A stretch of 64,000 nucleotides of DNA from Smittia aterrima (Eukaryota > Arthropoda > Insecta > Diptera > Chironomidae). Positions within the stretch are counted from its first letter, which is position 1, and each line of letters opens with the position of its first letter. Both the position numbers and the translations under genes were made by a program. The stretch is taken from assembly GCA_033063855.1 (NCBI GenBank), contig CP093831.1:6386001-6450000 (forward strand), given 5' to 3'. Positions 23,275 to 34,900 of the stretch are shown one piece after another. The notes under the pieces were generated by a model. That model had not been told where the DNA came from, did no database searches, and worked only from the letters and a program-made list of their open reading frames with translations.

Positions 23275-24878
23275 GGAGCTACAAAATTTTTAAACAGCTC
23301 AGACGAAGTAGAAGAAGACAAAGAAAGATTTTTATAGGATAAAGTTTCAAGACAAAATTTGAAGAAGACTCTCGAGTATTGATGGAGAGATTCGATACTC
23401 AAGACTGGTTAAGTGGTCTGAGAACATGTTGCTCAAGACTTATAATTCAATGACGAGAGAGGAAAAAGTTTTGTCGCTGATACTTTCTTCGTTTGAAAGC
23501 TTTAAAACATTTAATGTTACGACTTTCTCTGAAGTTTCATTCTGGAATTGTAAACTTTTCTCTTTTCGATTCTCTTCTACGAACAGCTCAAACCTCATTG
23601 GCAATATATTCTCGTACACATGTCACTTGACGCTTATTGCTCACATTTTGCTCTGTGCGGTTAATAAAATTCTAATTTGATTGGAAAGAAAGTTCATTTT
23701 CCTATGTTGCTTCAACGATATTCCTCCTTCCTCTCAGCAGGAAAAAGCTCAGTTGATGCTGCCGCTTCGAGGATAATCAAATTAAGGCGAGAGTGGAAAT
23801 TAGGTTTTGGTTCATTGATGACATCGTCTCATATCATGAGACTGCAAGCTGAAAACACCTTTGTGATAAAATCAACAAAATTAAGTTCTTTGTCCCTCGA
23901 CGCCTCCCCAGCTTTTATGCAAATTAAAACTCTTTCCGTCGAGTCAAAAAAACTGTTTTTGCAAATGAAAATGTTTTTCTTTTTTGCATCGTGCGAACGA
24001 GAGAGGAAATTTTATTTTGTTTATTTATTTAAGTTTTGATGTTTTTGCATAAGCCATTAAAAACACACGGCGGAGGATTGTGCAGCCAGAGCAGAATAAT
24101 CTGCAATTCTCTAGTCGCGTTGTGCAAACACGATAAAAACTTAATCGCATTGATTTTTTGACACACAACTTTAAAATTTACAGTTGAAACTAAAGTTTAT
24201 TCAAACTCGTTCAGCCGCAAGGCGGCTTTCAACACAAAAACCTTTTTCGTCCATTGACTGCTATTCATCATCATAAAAACTAATGATTTCACGCTCAACA
24301 AAGTTCCAATTGACACATGCGTCCAATATTTGCCATCATTTCGCTTTCACAAAACATGTTTTTCCGCTAGTGAGGGCCGAGCAATAAATCAATTTATCAA
24401 TATGAAAAATGACATCAGCCAGCGACACCGATCAAATATTTGTTTGTGTTGGCGAAACATGAGGTTGCCAAGCGTCGAAATTGAGATATTTCAAAATATT
24501 TGCATTCGGTTCGGGAGTGCTTCAGCTTCATTCCCACTGAATTAAAATCGAGTCTCCTCGCTTTGACGTCGACGCATGGAAATTTCTAGCTTGCAGATAT
24601 TTTTATTCAATCTCAAAGTGCCGTAGGAAGATTTTTAGATTGAATCCAATTGTTTTTGCGATCGTTGAGAGAAGAAAAACAAATTGTTTTTGAACACGAC
24701 TGAGATTTATGTTATGAAGTAAAGTTAAGAGGAATTGTGGTTCCTGGTTTCTTGTTAGTTATGATAAACGCAGTTTCAAGCTCATTCGAATGAAAACAAA
24801 TTGTTGTCCAACTGAATATAATTTGAATCAAGAAGAATTTTGAGGTGAAAGGAATTCGAAAATGAAAATAGAGCTTCT
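23275..24878. other. gene-less stretch
   Basis: No gene recognised. Holds copy 2 of the 120-bp direct repeat at 23955-24075. Confidence 0.4.
23955..24075 (+). repeat. about 120-bp dispersed direct repeat, copy 2 (partner 15030-15147)
   Basis: Same ordered words as copy 1. The closing CATAAGCC(A/G)TTAAAAACACACGGCGGAG is identical apart from one base. Confidence 0.7.
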
Positions 24879-25368
24879 CTGTACAGACTGATCGACGCAG
24901 TAAGCATCAGCATTCCGGATCCTTTTTCACGGCTCATTGCTCGCACGTCCCAAGATGACCAGCAGTGTCAGGTCGAGCGAGGAATAAAAGTAATCTGAGG
25001 ATGTGTTCTCTGCTGTTCAAGAATTCGGACGTGACATGCAAGAAATTCTCGGAAAATTCGTTCCATCATTTGAAACCCCAAAAAAAAAGAGTTCGTGTTT
25101 CACTTTCGTTTTCGAACGCTGCATGAGCATCTAAAAGCCTCACATTTGAATTTTTATTGCTTTCAAGTTTCTTTCGATAAATTTGATGGAAGAAATTTTT
25201 CACCGCAAACTTGCGGCGCTCGGGGTTTGATAAAGTACTGATATGTAACATGAGTTTTTCATCTCGATTTCTTTCCCTTTCCTTTCGCTCCCAAGTCTCG
25301 TTCGAATCATGAATTCCCGAGAGATGAAAAACGAACGATGATTTCATGTATGCAAATAATAATATTTT
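24879..25368 (+). repeat. duplicated block E (partner 55387-55870, inverted)
   Basis: The reverse complement recurs at 55387-55870 with scattered substitutions and small indels; for example the partner lacks about 12 bases after GAATTCCCGAGAGATGA. Left of the core, weaker similarity continues to about 24845/55925. No gene in either copy. Confidence 0.85.
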
Positions 25369-28300
25369 ATTTATGCCGAGCAGAGGAAATATTTATGTGC
25401 TCTCATCTTGTATTGATATGTTACATCTACGTATCTTACATGATGATGAATTTATATTAAACTTTTGCAGGAGCATTTCGCTCGAAAGGGCAAATCCGTA
25501 ATTTTCGTGATGAACTAAATTTAAACGCCAAAATATGTGAAGCATTGCTGAACGAGTGCTGTCAATTTTGTTAATTAAACAAAACTTTTTTGGGTGTGTT
25601 GAACTTTTAATCAAAAATCGAAATTAATTTAAAAGTTTAAAGTGCAAATAGATCACATTTATTTACTTTTCTCTGATCAGGAATTTATTAAAGTTAGGTA
25701 AAAATTACAATAACGATAAAGCGAGTAACTTCATCTTATAATTCTCAATTTATATTTATTAAGTTGCTGATTTATGTAAGCTCAATCGAATGATGGAGCG
25801 CAATGCTAAAACGTCTGCTTTTCCGCTTTTCCCAGCGTTTTGCAGGAATAAAAAAACTCAAACTTCTTACAAGTGAGTTTTCTTTTCATAAACGAATGAA
25901 GAGAAAGAAAATTTATTTCGTTCTTTCTGTGCTCTCGGGAATTCATGAATGATTGATTGTGTGTTGCAAATTGAAAATGTTTTCAGAGGTAAATTTTAAT
26001 GCTCATGAATAATTTTTCCTTCTTCTTATTTTACCGAGTTGAGTGTGCCAACAACGACGATGAAGAATTCTGTGACGCTTAAAGGCAGCGGGAGAAAAGT
26101 TCATTGAAGTGTTTATTAACATCAACAAATTTCACATTTTTGGCACTCGTGTTTGCTTTTTAACGAGCAAATTTCATAAACTCATTTGAGCTCGAAATGT
26201 TCGAGCGGAAAGTTTTCCTCATTTCAAATCATGCTCTTGATAGCAATGCAAACTAAAAAGAGCAGAAAGCAAACACGAGATGCAATTATTTCTCATTTGC
26301 ACTATGATTTGATGTTTCAAGTTGAGAAGCTTGAAACTTTGGTGAATCCTTCAAGTGAATTGTAGCTTTAACTTGAAATGTCATTTTCTGTTTCTCAATG
26401 AAGAAATTAATGAGATGACTTTTTTAAGTTTCCTTTACTTTTATTTTTTTAAAGCTGTTTCAATACAACGTTCACCTGCGAGAGGAATGAATATTTAATT
26501 TATTCTTTAAGGCGATAAAATGACAACGATTAGAATTGAAAACGATGAAAGCAAAAGACGATGATTCAGCACTTGACAGTGAATTAGGTTGAAAGGATTC
26601 GTTTCAAATGTTGAAGTGAGGTTAGGATTGTTAATTTATTTGCTAACTTCCTTGGGGATTTTGCTTGCATATTGAAATGGTACATGTTTTCGCAAATGAA
26701 GTTTGAATTATTTAGTGATTATCCATTTTCAGTTCCTTGGGGCAAGTTCTCTTTAACCTCTTTGAATTGAGACAAAAAAGATTTTAAAAGCATATTTCAA
26801 TGCTGCACAAAGAATAACAAGATTTTACTCATAATAAAACAGTTTTAAAGTCGTTAAGAGTAAATTATGTTGCTTTTAAGTATTTCACGGTAATTGAAGT
26901 TAAATTCTAAGAAAATTATCGCTTACAAGAAAAAACTTTTTAAGGTGGAAATTTAATTACTGGAAATTAAATCTTCACTTCCTTGATCATGAAGAGCTTT
27001 TACATAAAGTTGATTGCTCAGGAAATGACTCCATTGAGATAAGATTTTCTACATCGTGAGCAATAAATTTCTCGACTCATTTAATTACATTTGACGTGAA
27101 TCGTGAATCAATACTTAAAGAAAAAAAAGTTAAGCACACTTATCGTGTTTGCTCGGAGGTAAATAATTGAATTTTCTTCCTCGTTAGAAGAATTTTCTTG
27201 AGGTAAAGAAGAGGAAAACACTTTGTAACTCCGCAAAGTTTATTGCTTGAGTAGCTTTCATTATTTATTCATCGCAGCTTCTACTCCACGAAGTAATTAT
27301 GTTCCAATTTAAATGATTAGCATCTTCAAAGCTAAGTTATCGCTTGAAAGAGTTGCGGTTGCAGACAACAAATTAAGTCTCCACTTTAGATCATTAAATA
27401 AATATGATACAAAGATATAAACTCACTTCTCGTGAGCTCAATGGATTTCCTTGCCATCTTTCGAGTCGTTTCTTTTTCAATCGAGTTCTTAATTTTTAAT
27501 GAATTTTTATATCATTTCTCGATTCGAGCATCCCAAAGAAGCTCGCAAGATGCACGAGATTAAATTGTTCAATTTCAGATAGAAAGAAGCGGAGTTAGCA
27601 GTATATGGAATAATATTGTCGAAAAATAATTCAGCTGCTTTGAAGTAGATATTGTTGTCTTGCTTAAACCCAGGGAGCGGAATAAACTTGTGCTATTGCT
27701 AAGATAGAGCTCGAGAGATCCTTCTGAATTGAGGAAATGAAATCAGTTTTCCTCTTCAATCATTTGTCTATCACACAATTTCTCACATTTCTGCCAGGGA
27801 ACCGTCATTGAGCTCAATATTTGAAATTCCTTTCGTTACTGGAGTGCAAGGAGAATATTTCTTTCTCGAATGGAGCATATGTTCGAAAGAATGCGCTTTC
27901 AAATATTTATTCCGAATTTAGTGAATTTCATGAGCTTTGCGATTGCTTCACTTTCTCATTCGCTAGCTCTTGGTGAACTCTACTTCAAAGCGGATGCACC
28001 CAGCAAATTTGGTTCAATTTAGTTTATATTGCGATGCAATGTTTACAATTTATTCAATCGCAATTCTCTTTCTCGAGAAAATGTAACGAAAAACTTGCAA
28101 AGAAGGAAATGGATTTCCTTCAATTTTTAAAATAGTTGTACATTTTTATTGGTTTTCAAAGTATCACATCCTATACAGCGTTCGATGAAAGCTTATGCAT
28201 TAAGGTTTTTTCTTATAAGAGGAAAATATACTTTGAATCGATTGTTCGAATTGTACAACAGCCTGAATAGAATTCGTTAAAGCGCCTGAACAATTTGTTG

Positions 28301-29950
28301 AAGAACGTCATTAAAACATTCCTTTACTTTTACCTCTGACTTGAGAAACTTCGAATGAATAAACAGTTGAATTTCCATTTGCGAGGCTCTAAAAGGAAAT
28401 TGCAAACTCCAAATAAAAATTTAATGATCATGACGAGATTGATGTTTATGCAGTTGAAAAATTTAAATTTATTATTTTCGTTTGAGATTTTTTTTGGTCA
28501 GGAACTTATCTTGAAAGTCTTGATATCATTAAATTTATGCAATTCTAGAGAACTTCAATCAATAAACTTGAAGACTAATAAATATTTACGGTACTCAACT
28601 GTTCTTCAACATAATCACCAAATAATGATGATGAATTGAAAATCATTGCAAGATCTTTCAGTTTAATTAAATTTCCTTGTTTTTCGCTTTGGAGCTTCTT
28701 CAACTCATTTTTCTTCGGAAATTAAACATTAATATGAAATTATTTTCTGCTTTGCAGCTTGATAAGACTTTAAAAGTTTGCTTCCTCTCTCATAATCCGA
28801 TTTGCTCCGGCAGAAAGCAAAATTTTCTTCCAAACATTCGTCGTGATAAATGGAAGAGAAATTTACCAAGCCAGCTTGAGAAAGAGAGACGAAGAAGTTT
28901 TTAATTAAAAGCGATGATAAGACGTTGTTGCAGTTTGTGAAAGCGACGAACTTAATCTTACTCGTTTCTTCTGCATGCCACTTAACTTTAGCACTCACAA
29001 GCATATGAACCTCTTTCGTTCATGAGCATGCACGAATTTATTAAGCGAAGAGGGTCGGCCCGGATCAATCGTTGTCTGGGTATCCATCGTATATTAGATT
29101 ATAAAAATAAGCTTCTGGTCAGATCAAATTGCGATGATTTTTCTTTACGGCTCAATAAAATAAATTGAATTGAGGAGAACTGAATGAGATGAGCGCAGAA
29201 AATATTGATAAAGTTTTGATGGCCGAGAAGAGAAGAAAAGTTTTCCGATCAATTGAGGCGAAAAGGGAAGGAGAGTTTGCTGCTTTACCGAAGAGCACTT
29301 AAAACTCATTGAATCCCATCGATTCCGATCGTAATTGATCCAATGGAGTGCCATAAAATTGATTGAGTTGTTACACATCGGTCTCACGAGAGACGCCAAA
29401 CGAGCGGATGCTCAAACAACTTGTATTCAATAAACATTTCGACAATGTTTTCCCACCGCAAGCTCTTGTGAAAATGCGAAAAGGAAATTTGATTGAAAGC
29501 TCGATCTATAAATTAAAACTGAGTCTCTCAAATTCAATCGCACTAAATGAGTGTATCAAATTGATTTGAAAACTTCAGTTCGACATAATTCAATCTCTTC
29601 CTTTAATAATGTTTCAAAGAATATTAAGAAATGAACTCCTTGCTGACCTATAACTCGTAAAACTTTTTCAGAATGATCATCATAATAAATCAAAATAAAC
29701 TTCACATGACTAAACTTTTTATGTTTCGATTAAGAATAAAGTTTACCAACTCAAACGATTGGAAAATTAATTGAAACCTATAATTGTAATTGCAGGCGTG
29801 ATATTAAACGCGTTATTGATAGCATTGTTGAAATTTATTCAAATAAATAATGATAGCAAATGCAATTGGCAATCGCTGCTAAACAAAGTCCAGTGGAAAA
29901 ATTCGATTGGCGTCAATTAATCAAGCGTCAAGTGGAATTTATTGAAATCA
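25369..29950. other. gene-less stretch
   Basis: About 4.6 kb with no recognisable gene, RNA or tandem repeat. Open frames are short and without domains. Possibly regulatory or intergenic DNA ahead of the OBP-like gene. Confidence 0.4.
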
Positions 29951-29953
29951 ACA

Positions 29954-29987
29954 CATAAAACCGCGGAATAGAAATAATAAATTCAGT
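29954..29987 (+). promoter_or_regulatory. core promoter of the OBP-like gene
   Basis: CATAAAA at 29954-29960 and a TCAGT arthropod initiator at 29983-29987 (+1 A at 29985) are 31 bp apart. The ATG follows 49 nt downstream at 30034. Confidence 0.6.
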
Positions 29988-30033
29988 CAGCTCTGGAACG
30001 AACGATTGAGAGATTAAGATTTTAGGTTTCATA

Positions 30034-30514
30034 ATGAAAACTTCTGTGTCTTTAACTTTGGCCGTTTTTTCGGTCGTTTTAGTTTTTGAAGTTAACAGCG
30101 CTGGTCTCTTTGAAGCTGTTCAATCTGTCAAACCTTGTTTAGATAAAGCCTCACAGAAGAAAATTAGTTTAGTAGCAGCTCTCACGGCGCCGGAAGACTG
30201 GTACGAGAAATGTTTTGTTGCTTGTTTGGCTAAGAAAATGGGAAATGTGAGTGACTTTTGTTTAAGTTTCTGGTTCAGAACAAGAGTGAAGATTTTTCTA
30301 GAGTTTATTGTGGGACGATCATCGCTGTTCAGCATTCTTTGATCCAGAGGATGAGGGCTTGAATGATGAGGAACAGTCTGGAGACCAAGACGATGAACAA
30401 AGCGAAGGACTGAATGATGAGAGCGCTGAAGAACAAAATGATGAAGAACAAGATGATGAACACGATGTGGAAAGTGCAGATGATGAACCAGCAGAAGATA
30501 AAACTAGCAAGTGA
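30034..30514 (+). CDS. secreted OBP-like protein with a strongly acidic C-terminal tail, 2 exons, 141 aa
   Basis: Exon 1 is 30034-30246 and exon 2 30302-30514, with a 55-nt GTGAGT...TTTCTAG intron in phase 0. Residues 1-23 are a signal peptide (SLTLAVFSVVLVFEVNSA). The mature start has C-x24-C-x3-C (KPC ... KCFVAC), which is the first half of the odorant-binding-protein cysteine pattern. A fourth Cys (DDHRC) follows only about 15 residues later, and the rest of the OBP fold is missing. Instead the last 60 residues are almost all Asp, Glu, Asn, Gln and Ser with repeated GLNDE and EQxDE units. Function unknown: a truncated OBP fused to an acidic repeat tail, or an unrelated secreted protein with similar spacing. 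It has its own TATA/initiator promoter and an AATAAA at 30540-30545, only 25 nt after the stop. Confidence 0.7.
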
Positions 30515-30942
30515 AAACGATAAGAGAATCTGATCGACAAATAAAAATTAAAGAAGTGAGATTATTTTTATATTTTAACTTATCGATCTCAACTTAAATT
30601 CTCCAATCATGTTTATCGGGAAATTTAAATTTTATTTTTCAGCGCAATGGGAAAATGAAAATTCGTAAATTCAATGTAATTCCAATTTCAGCACAAAAAA
30701 AATTCGGTGTTCACGTTTAATAATCTGGAATAATCTGAGTTGAGTACACGAACACGCCGAGAGCTATTCGAGCAGAAAAATACTTTTCTGAAAACAATAA
30801 ATTAAACTGGTTAAATCATTCAGAACATTTTTATTAAAAAAAATGTTGTAGTCATGAATTTTAGCACTTACAACCGAGAAAATTAAAATTAATTAAGAAG
30901 AAGATGAAGGCTAAATCACTGGTCAGAATTGCATACTCAAGA

Positions 30943-31502
30943 TTCATTTGTCAAATGTCGTTAAAAAGGCGCGAGCAGAAGGAGAATGAGAGAAGCGAAA
31001 AGTCTCGAATTATTTCAGGCACATTGAGTTTTGTGAGGAAATTAAATGAGACGAGGATGAACATGAAATGGATTAGGTTTGAAAGGTGGGATTTCCTCGA
31101 TTTTTTCTCTTTTCTTTGTGTGAGCATGAAACCAACCCCAGATCATTCATTTTTACTTAGAGGAGATTTATGGTTTTCTCCTCGTCTTCCCCTTTTCTTA
31201 TTCTTCTTGTTTGACGTTTTGTGATGTTTTTCCATTGATACAATTTCTTCTGTGGGAAAATTCTTGTTGTTAATGAAGACAACATTTTTCCCTCGTCGAA
31301 GAAGGAAAATTTGTTACCGTTTGCTCTTGGAACTTTCCACACATTTCCATTGAGTTGAAAACAATTTTCTCTCTCGTTCGGCAGTGAAATGTGCAACGCG
31401 ATAAGAGAAAACTTTCCAGCGAAGAATCCTGGAAGGAATCACAAGCATCAGACACTAAATGCTCGTTGAAGATACATTTTCTCATCAGTAGGTTATCGAC
31501 TC
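30943..31502 (+). repeat. duplicated block D (partner 50685-51247, inverted)
   Basis: About 560 bp whose reverse complement recurs at 50685-51247. The copies differ by isolated substitutions and one or two single-base indels (such as the A/T run near 51086). No gene recognised. It lies between the OBP-like gene and the first DIP exon. Confidence 0.88.
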
Positions 31503-31986
31503 GTAGCCAGACATGGTTTATGTAATTAAGCGCAAACGGTTTCCCATAAAGTTTGATTAATTGAAGCTTTGTTGAAGTCAAAAAGTTGAATTCTAAACGA
31601 ACAATTGAAGTTGAAACGAGGAATAGAAGCAGAACGACTGTGGATTATTGTCGTCAGCTTCACTGCGCTGCATCAAAATGTTCAAAAACGACACTCAATT
31701 TAATTTATCGAGCAACTTCATGTCGTTTTAAATCCGCTCACGCTCGATTTGTCATCCGGATTGAAACAAAAAGTGAAATAAGAGAATCGAACAGGAAAAA
31801 AATGACTTTACATTTGGACGCGATCCAAAAGTCGAGCTGAAATTAATGACACATTAAAAAGCTCGGCAATAAATAGACTCATGAGAGAGAGAAGGAAATA
31901 TATTCCTTATCAGTAAAATAATTAACGTCGTTTGTCGTCGTCGCGTGAATTATTGAAAGTAGAAGTTCTCGGTGATTAGTCGAATC

Positions 31987-34900
31987 ATGATTTTGCTGTT
32001 GAACACCGTGAAATTAGTGCTGATTGCACTCAACATTCTCCCAAACAGAATAAAGCACAAAAAAATAATGTTTTTTATCTACATGGGAACACTTGTTACT
32101 CACGGTAAGAAACAACTTCGCCCGCCTCCGACAGCGATGAATTATGAAGCCATAAATTATCGGGAGAGGAAAAAGAAGTCGAAAGAACATTGAAAGTTGA
32201 GCTAATGAAAAACAGAAAAAAAAGAACGTTCATTGTGTTTCAATCAATAAGAGCTATCAGCAATCAGGTATCGAGGAAAATTAAGCTTTGATAGAAATGT
32301 TTTCATTGAAAAGCATGAAAAGTGGAAAACGGAAAAATTCCTCGCGTATTAAGAACTCGAGTAATTTCAATGATGGAAAAATGTGAAACTTTTTTTATCA
32401 GCACGGCCGAGTTAAGCTTTCTTGTCTCGAACATGGATTTATGAGAACGAAACATGACTTGTGCGATAAAGTTTTAATGCAAGCGATGGCCGTCAGTTTG
32501 CTGTGTGAGAAAACATGCATTTCATAACTTTTTTTTTACGACGCCTTATTTTGAGGGAACAGCTGTGCTTATTTACACGAAGGGATGCTTTCGATGTAAC
32601 ATTTCATTGCAGAATATAATTTTATGATTGCATCCATATGTGGAAGGCTGTAACTTTTATCAATCCTTTTTTATCGCGCAATGTGGCGAAGGAACGAAAA
32701 GGGATGGAACGAGAAAATAAAATTTGAATGAACGTGAATTGAATAAGAATGAGCTAAAAGGAATTATTGATGCTTCAGCTCACGGATAATCCTGAGATAA
32801 AATTGTTACCGAAAGTATCAAGTGACATGTGAGCAGAAGATTAGCTGCCAAATATCTTTGTGAAATTCTGAAGAAATTTAAAGTGCTGACAGCTTCTGTC
32901 AATTGAATTCAAAATACATGATCGGAAGAAATTTATTACGCAAATTTATTGATTACGATTGGAATCAGCAGAATTAATAATTTATGACGAGTTCATGTTT
33001 AGAATTACAAATGAATGTTGTCGATGAGTGAAATCGATGAGAGAGGCTGATTGGACATGAAATAATTGAATTCATGCGATAAGAGACTTCCAGCGAATGT
33101 AAAATTTAGTATTTTCGGAAATGTTTTTGGTACGAGATCAGAGTAAATTGCCAAGCTAATGGCTATTTGATTATACGAGATGAATCGAGCAAGAAATGTA
33201 TTCAAAGAATTTGGTTTATATTTGTGTATGAGAAGAATTTAATTGCACATTCAAAGGTCACTTTGTCTCTCTCTATCGAATGTTAAATCAAACCCTAATT
33301 AGTAAACTAAATTATCATTTCGTCTCTTTAGTTCGTACTAACCGAAACTCATTTGATTTCCATGAAAGCTGCAGCCGAACTCCATAAAGTTCTTGAAACC
33401 TCAAACCAAAAAAAAAGAAGAGTTAGAAACATTAAAGCGATTAAAGCGTCTGTCAATCAAGCTCAACCACTCAGGAAAACTAAATTTAATGATGGAAATT
33501 ATTTTGCGAAATTTGCAAAATGAAAATTACCAAAAAAAAACTAAATTTCTCAAATTGCAAAATTTAATTTGAAAAGTTTTTAATCAAAAAAGCTTGGGAA
33601 AAGTTTTTCATCCGATGACTCTTTCAAATGCAAATCGGTCGCTTTGTGTTGTTTCATGTGCTCTCTGACATGCGGGAATTCTGGTTTATTTTGGGGTTTG
33701 TTTTAAAAGTTACGAAGCTTGATTGTTTGGTTGTGACTTCACTTGAAATGAAAGCTCAGACTTCTCTTCTCCAAAGTTTCTGATATCATGAAATTAATCG
33801 AAAATTTCCCCAACAGTGATGATGGACGAGCCAAAGTTTGCGCAACCAATTCCAAATGTGACTGTTGCAGGTAAAACCATTTTACATTTCTTCTTTTATG
33901 TCCTCTCGCAGATTCTGCAAAAAAAAACTCTGTCTGCTGAAGTAAATAGAAACGTTCTGATTGTTTTTGAAAATTGTTTCTCGTAGTCGGGAGAGATGCG
34001 AACTTGCCTTGCGTTGTTGAGCATTTAGGAACATACAAGGTGAGTGTGACTCAGCAAAAAAAAAATGAAATCCGAAATAAATTTATGGCGAATGTTTTAC
34101 GGCGTTTTTAATTTCGCTTCGCTGCCTCTTTGGAACAATTTCTTTTTTCTGTTAAACTGTGGATTTTGCATTTTTCACGTTCCAACTGCGTAGCAAATTG
34201 ATTAAAGCTCAACGGAGATTTATTGTTTTGTTTGATGGATGAAAGTAAACAAACAGTAAAGGATTACGAGCACGCAGAGGAAGTCAAAGCTGTTCCCAGA
34301 GCCGAAACACATTTATTGTCGAATAAATTCCGTGTGCGATGGCTGTGAAACAAGCCACAATAGAGACATTAAATTGTGTCCCGTTTGTGCTTACGGCATG
34401 AGTCACAAAACAACAGCAGATGAACGCTTACGAGACAACTTTTGCTCTTCTTCCTTCTTCTTTGATTTATTTATTGGAAAGACCTTCGAGACCGAGGGCA
34501 TAAATATTTTATGGACATCTCTCTATCTCCTTCACTTTACTTATTTCATAGTTGATTCATTTTTAAAAGACCATTTATCCCTTTTCCTTTGCCATCGTAC
34601 GATGATGTCTTTCTCGTAAAAAAAACTGTCGCTCTCTGTTCTATGTCAGCTTGAATTAGTTTCGAAGCCTGAGTTTGACAGGAATGGAAAAAGGTTTCAA
34701 ATTGAAAAATTATTTTTCTTTACTGTCTAGGTGGCATGGATTCACATAGATAGACAAATGATTTTAACAATACATCGCCATGTTATATCGCGGATTCCTC
34801 GCTATTCTGTTACATACGATAATTCCAATACGTGGTTACTACATGTAAATCAAGCCCAACAAGAGGATCGAGGGTAAGCTAAAGTTTCAATTGAAAACGG

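Noticed and set aside
34332..34619. Frame with CDGCETSH and CPVCAYG looking like a zinc ribbon
   Set aside because: It lies inside a DIP intron, lacks a promoter or splice context, and the rest of the frame is low-complexity; two CxxC pairs are expected by chance.
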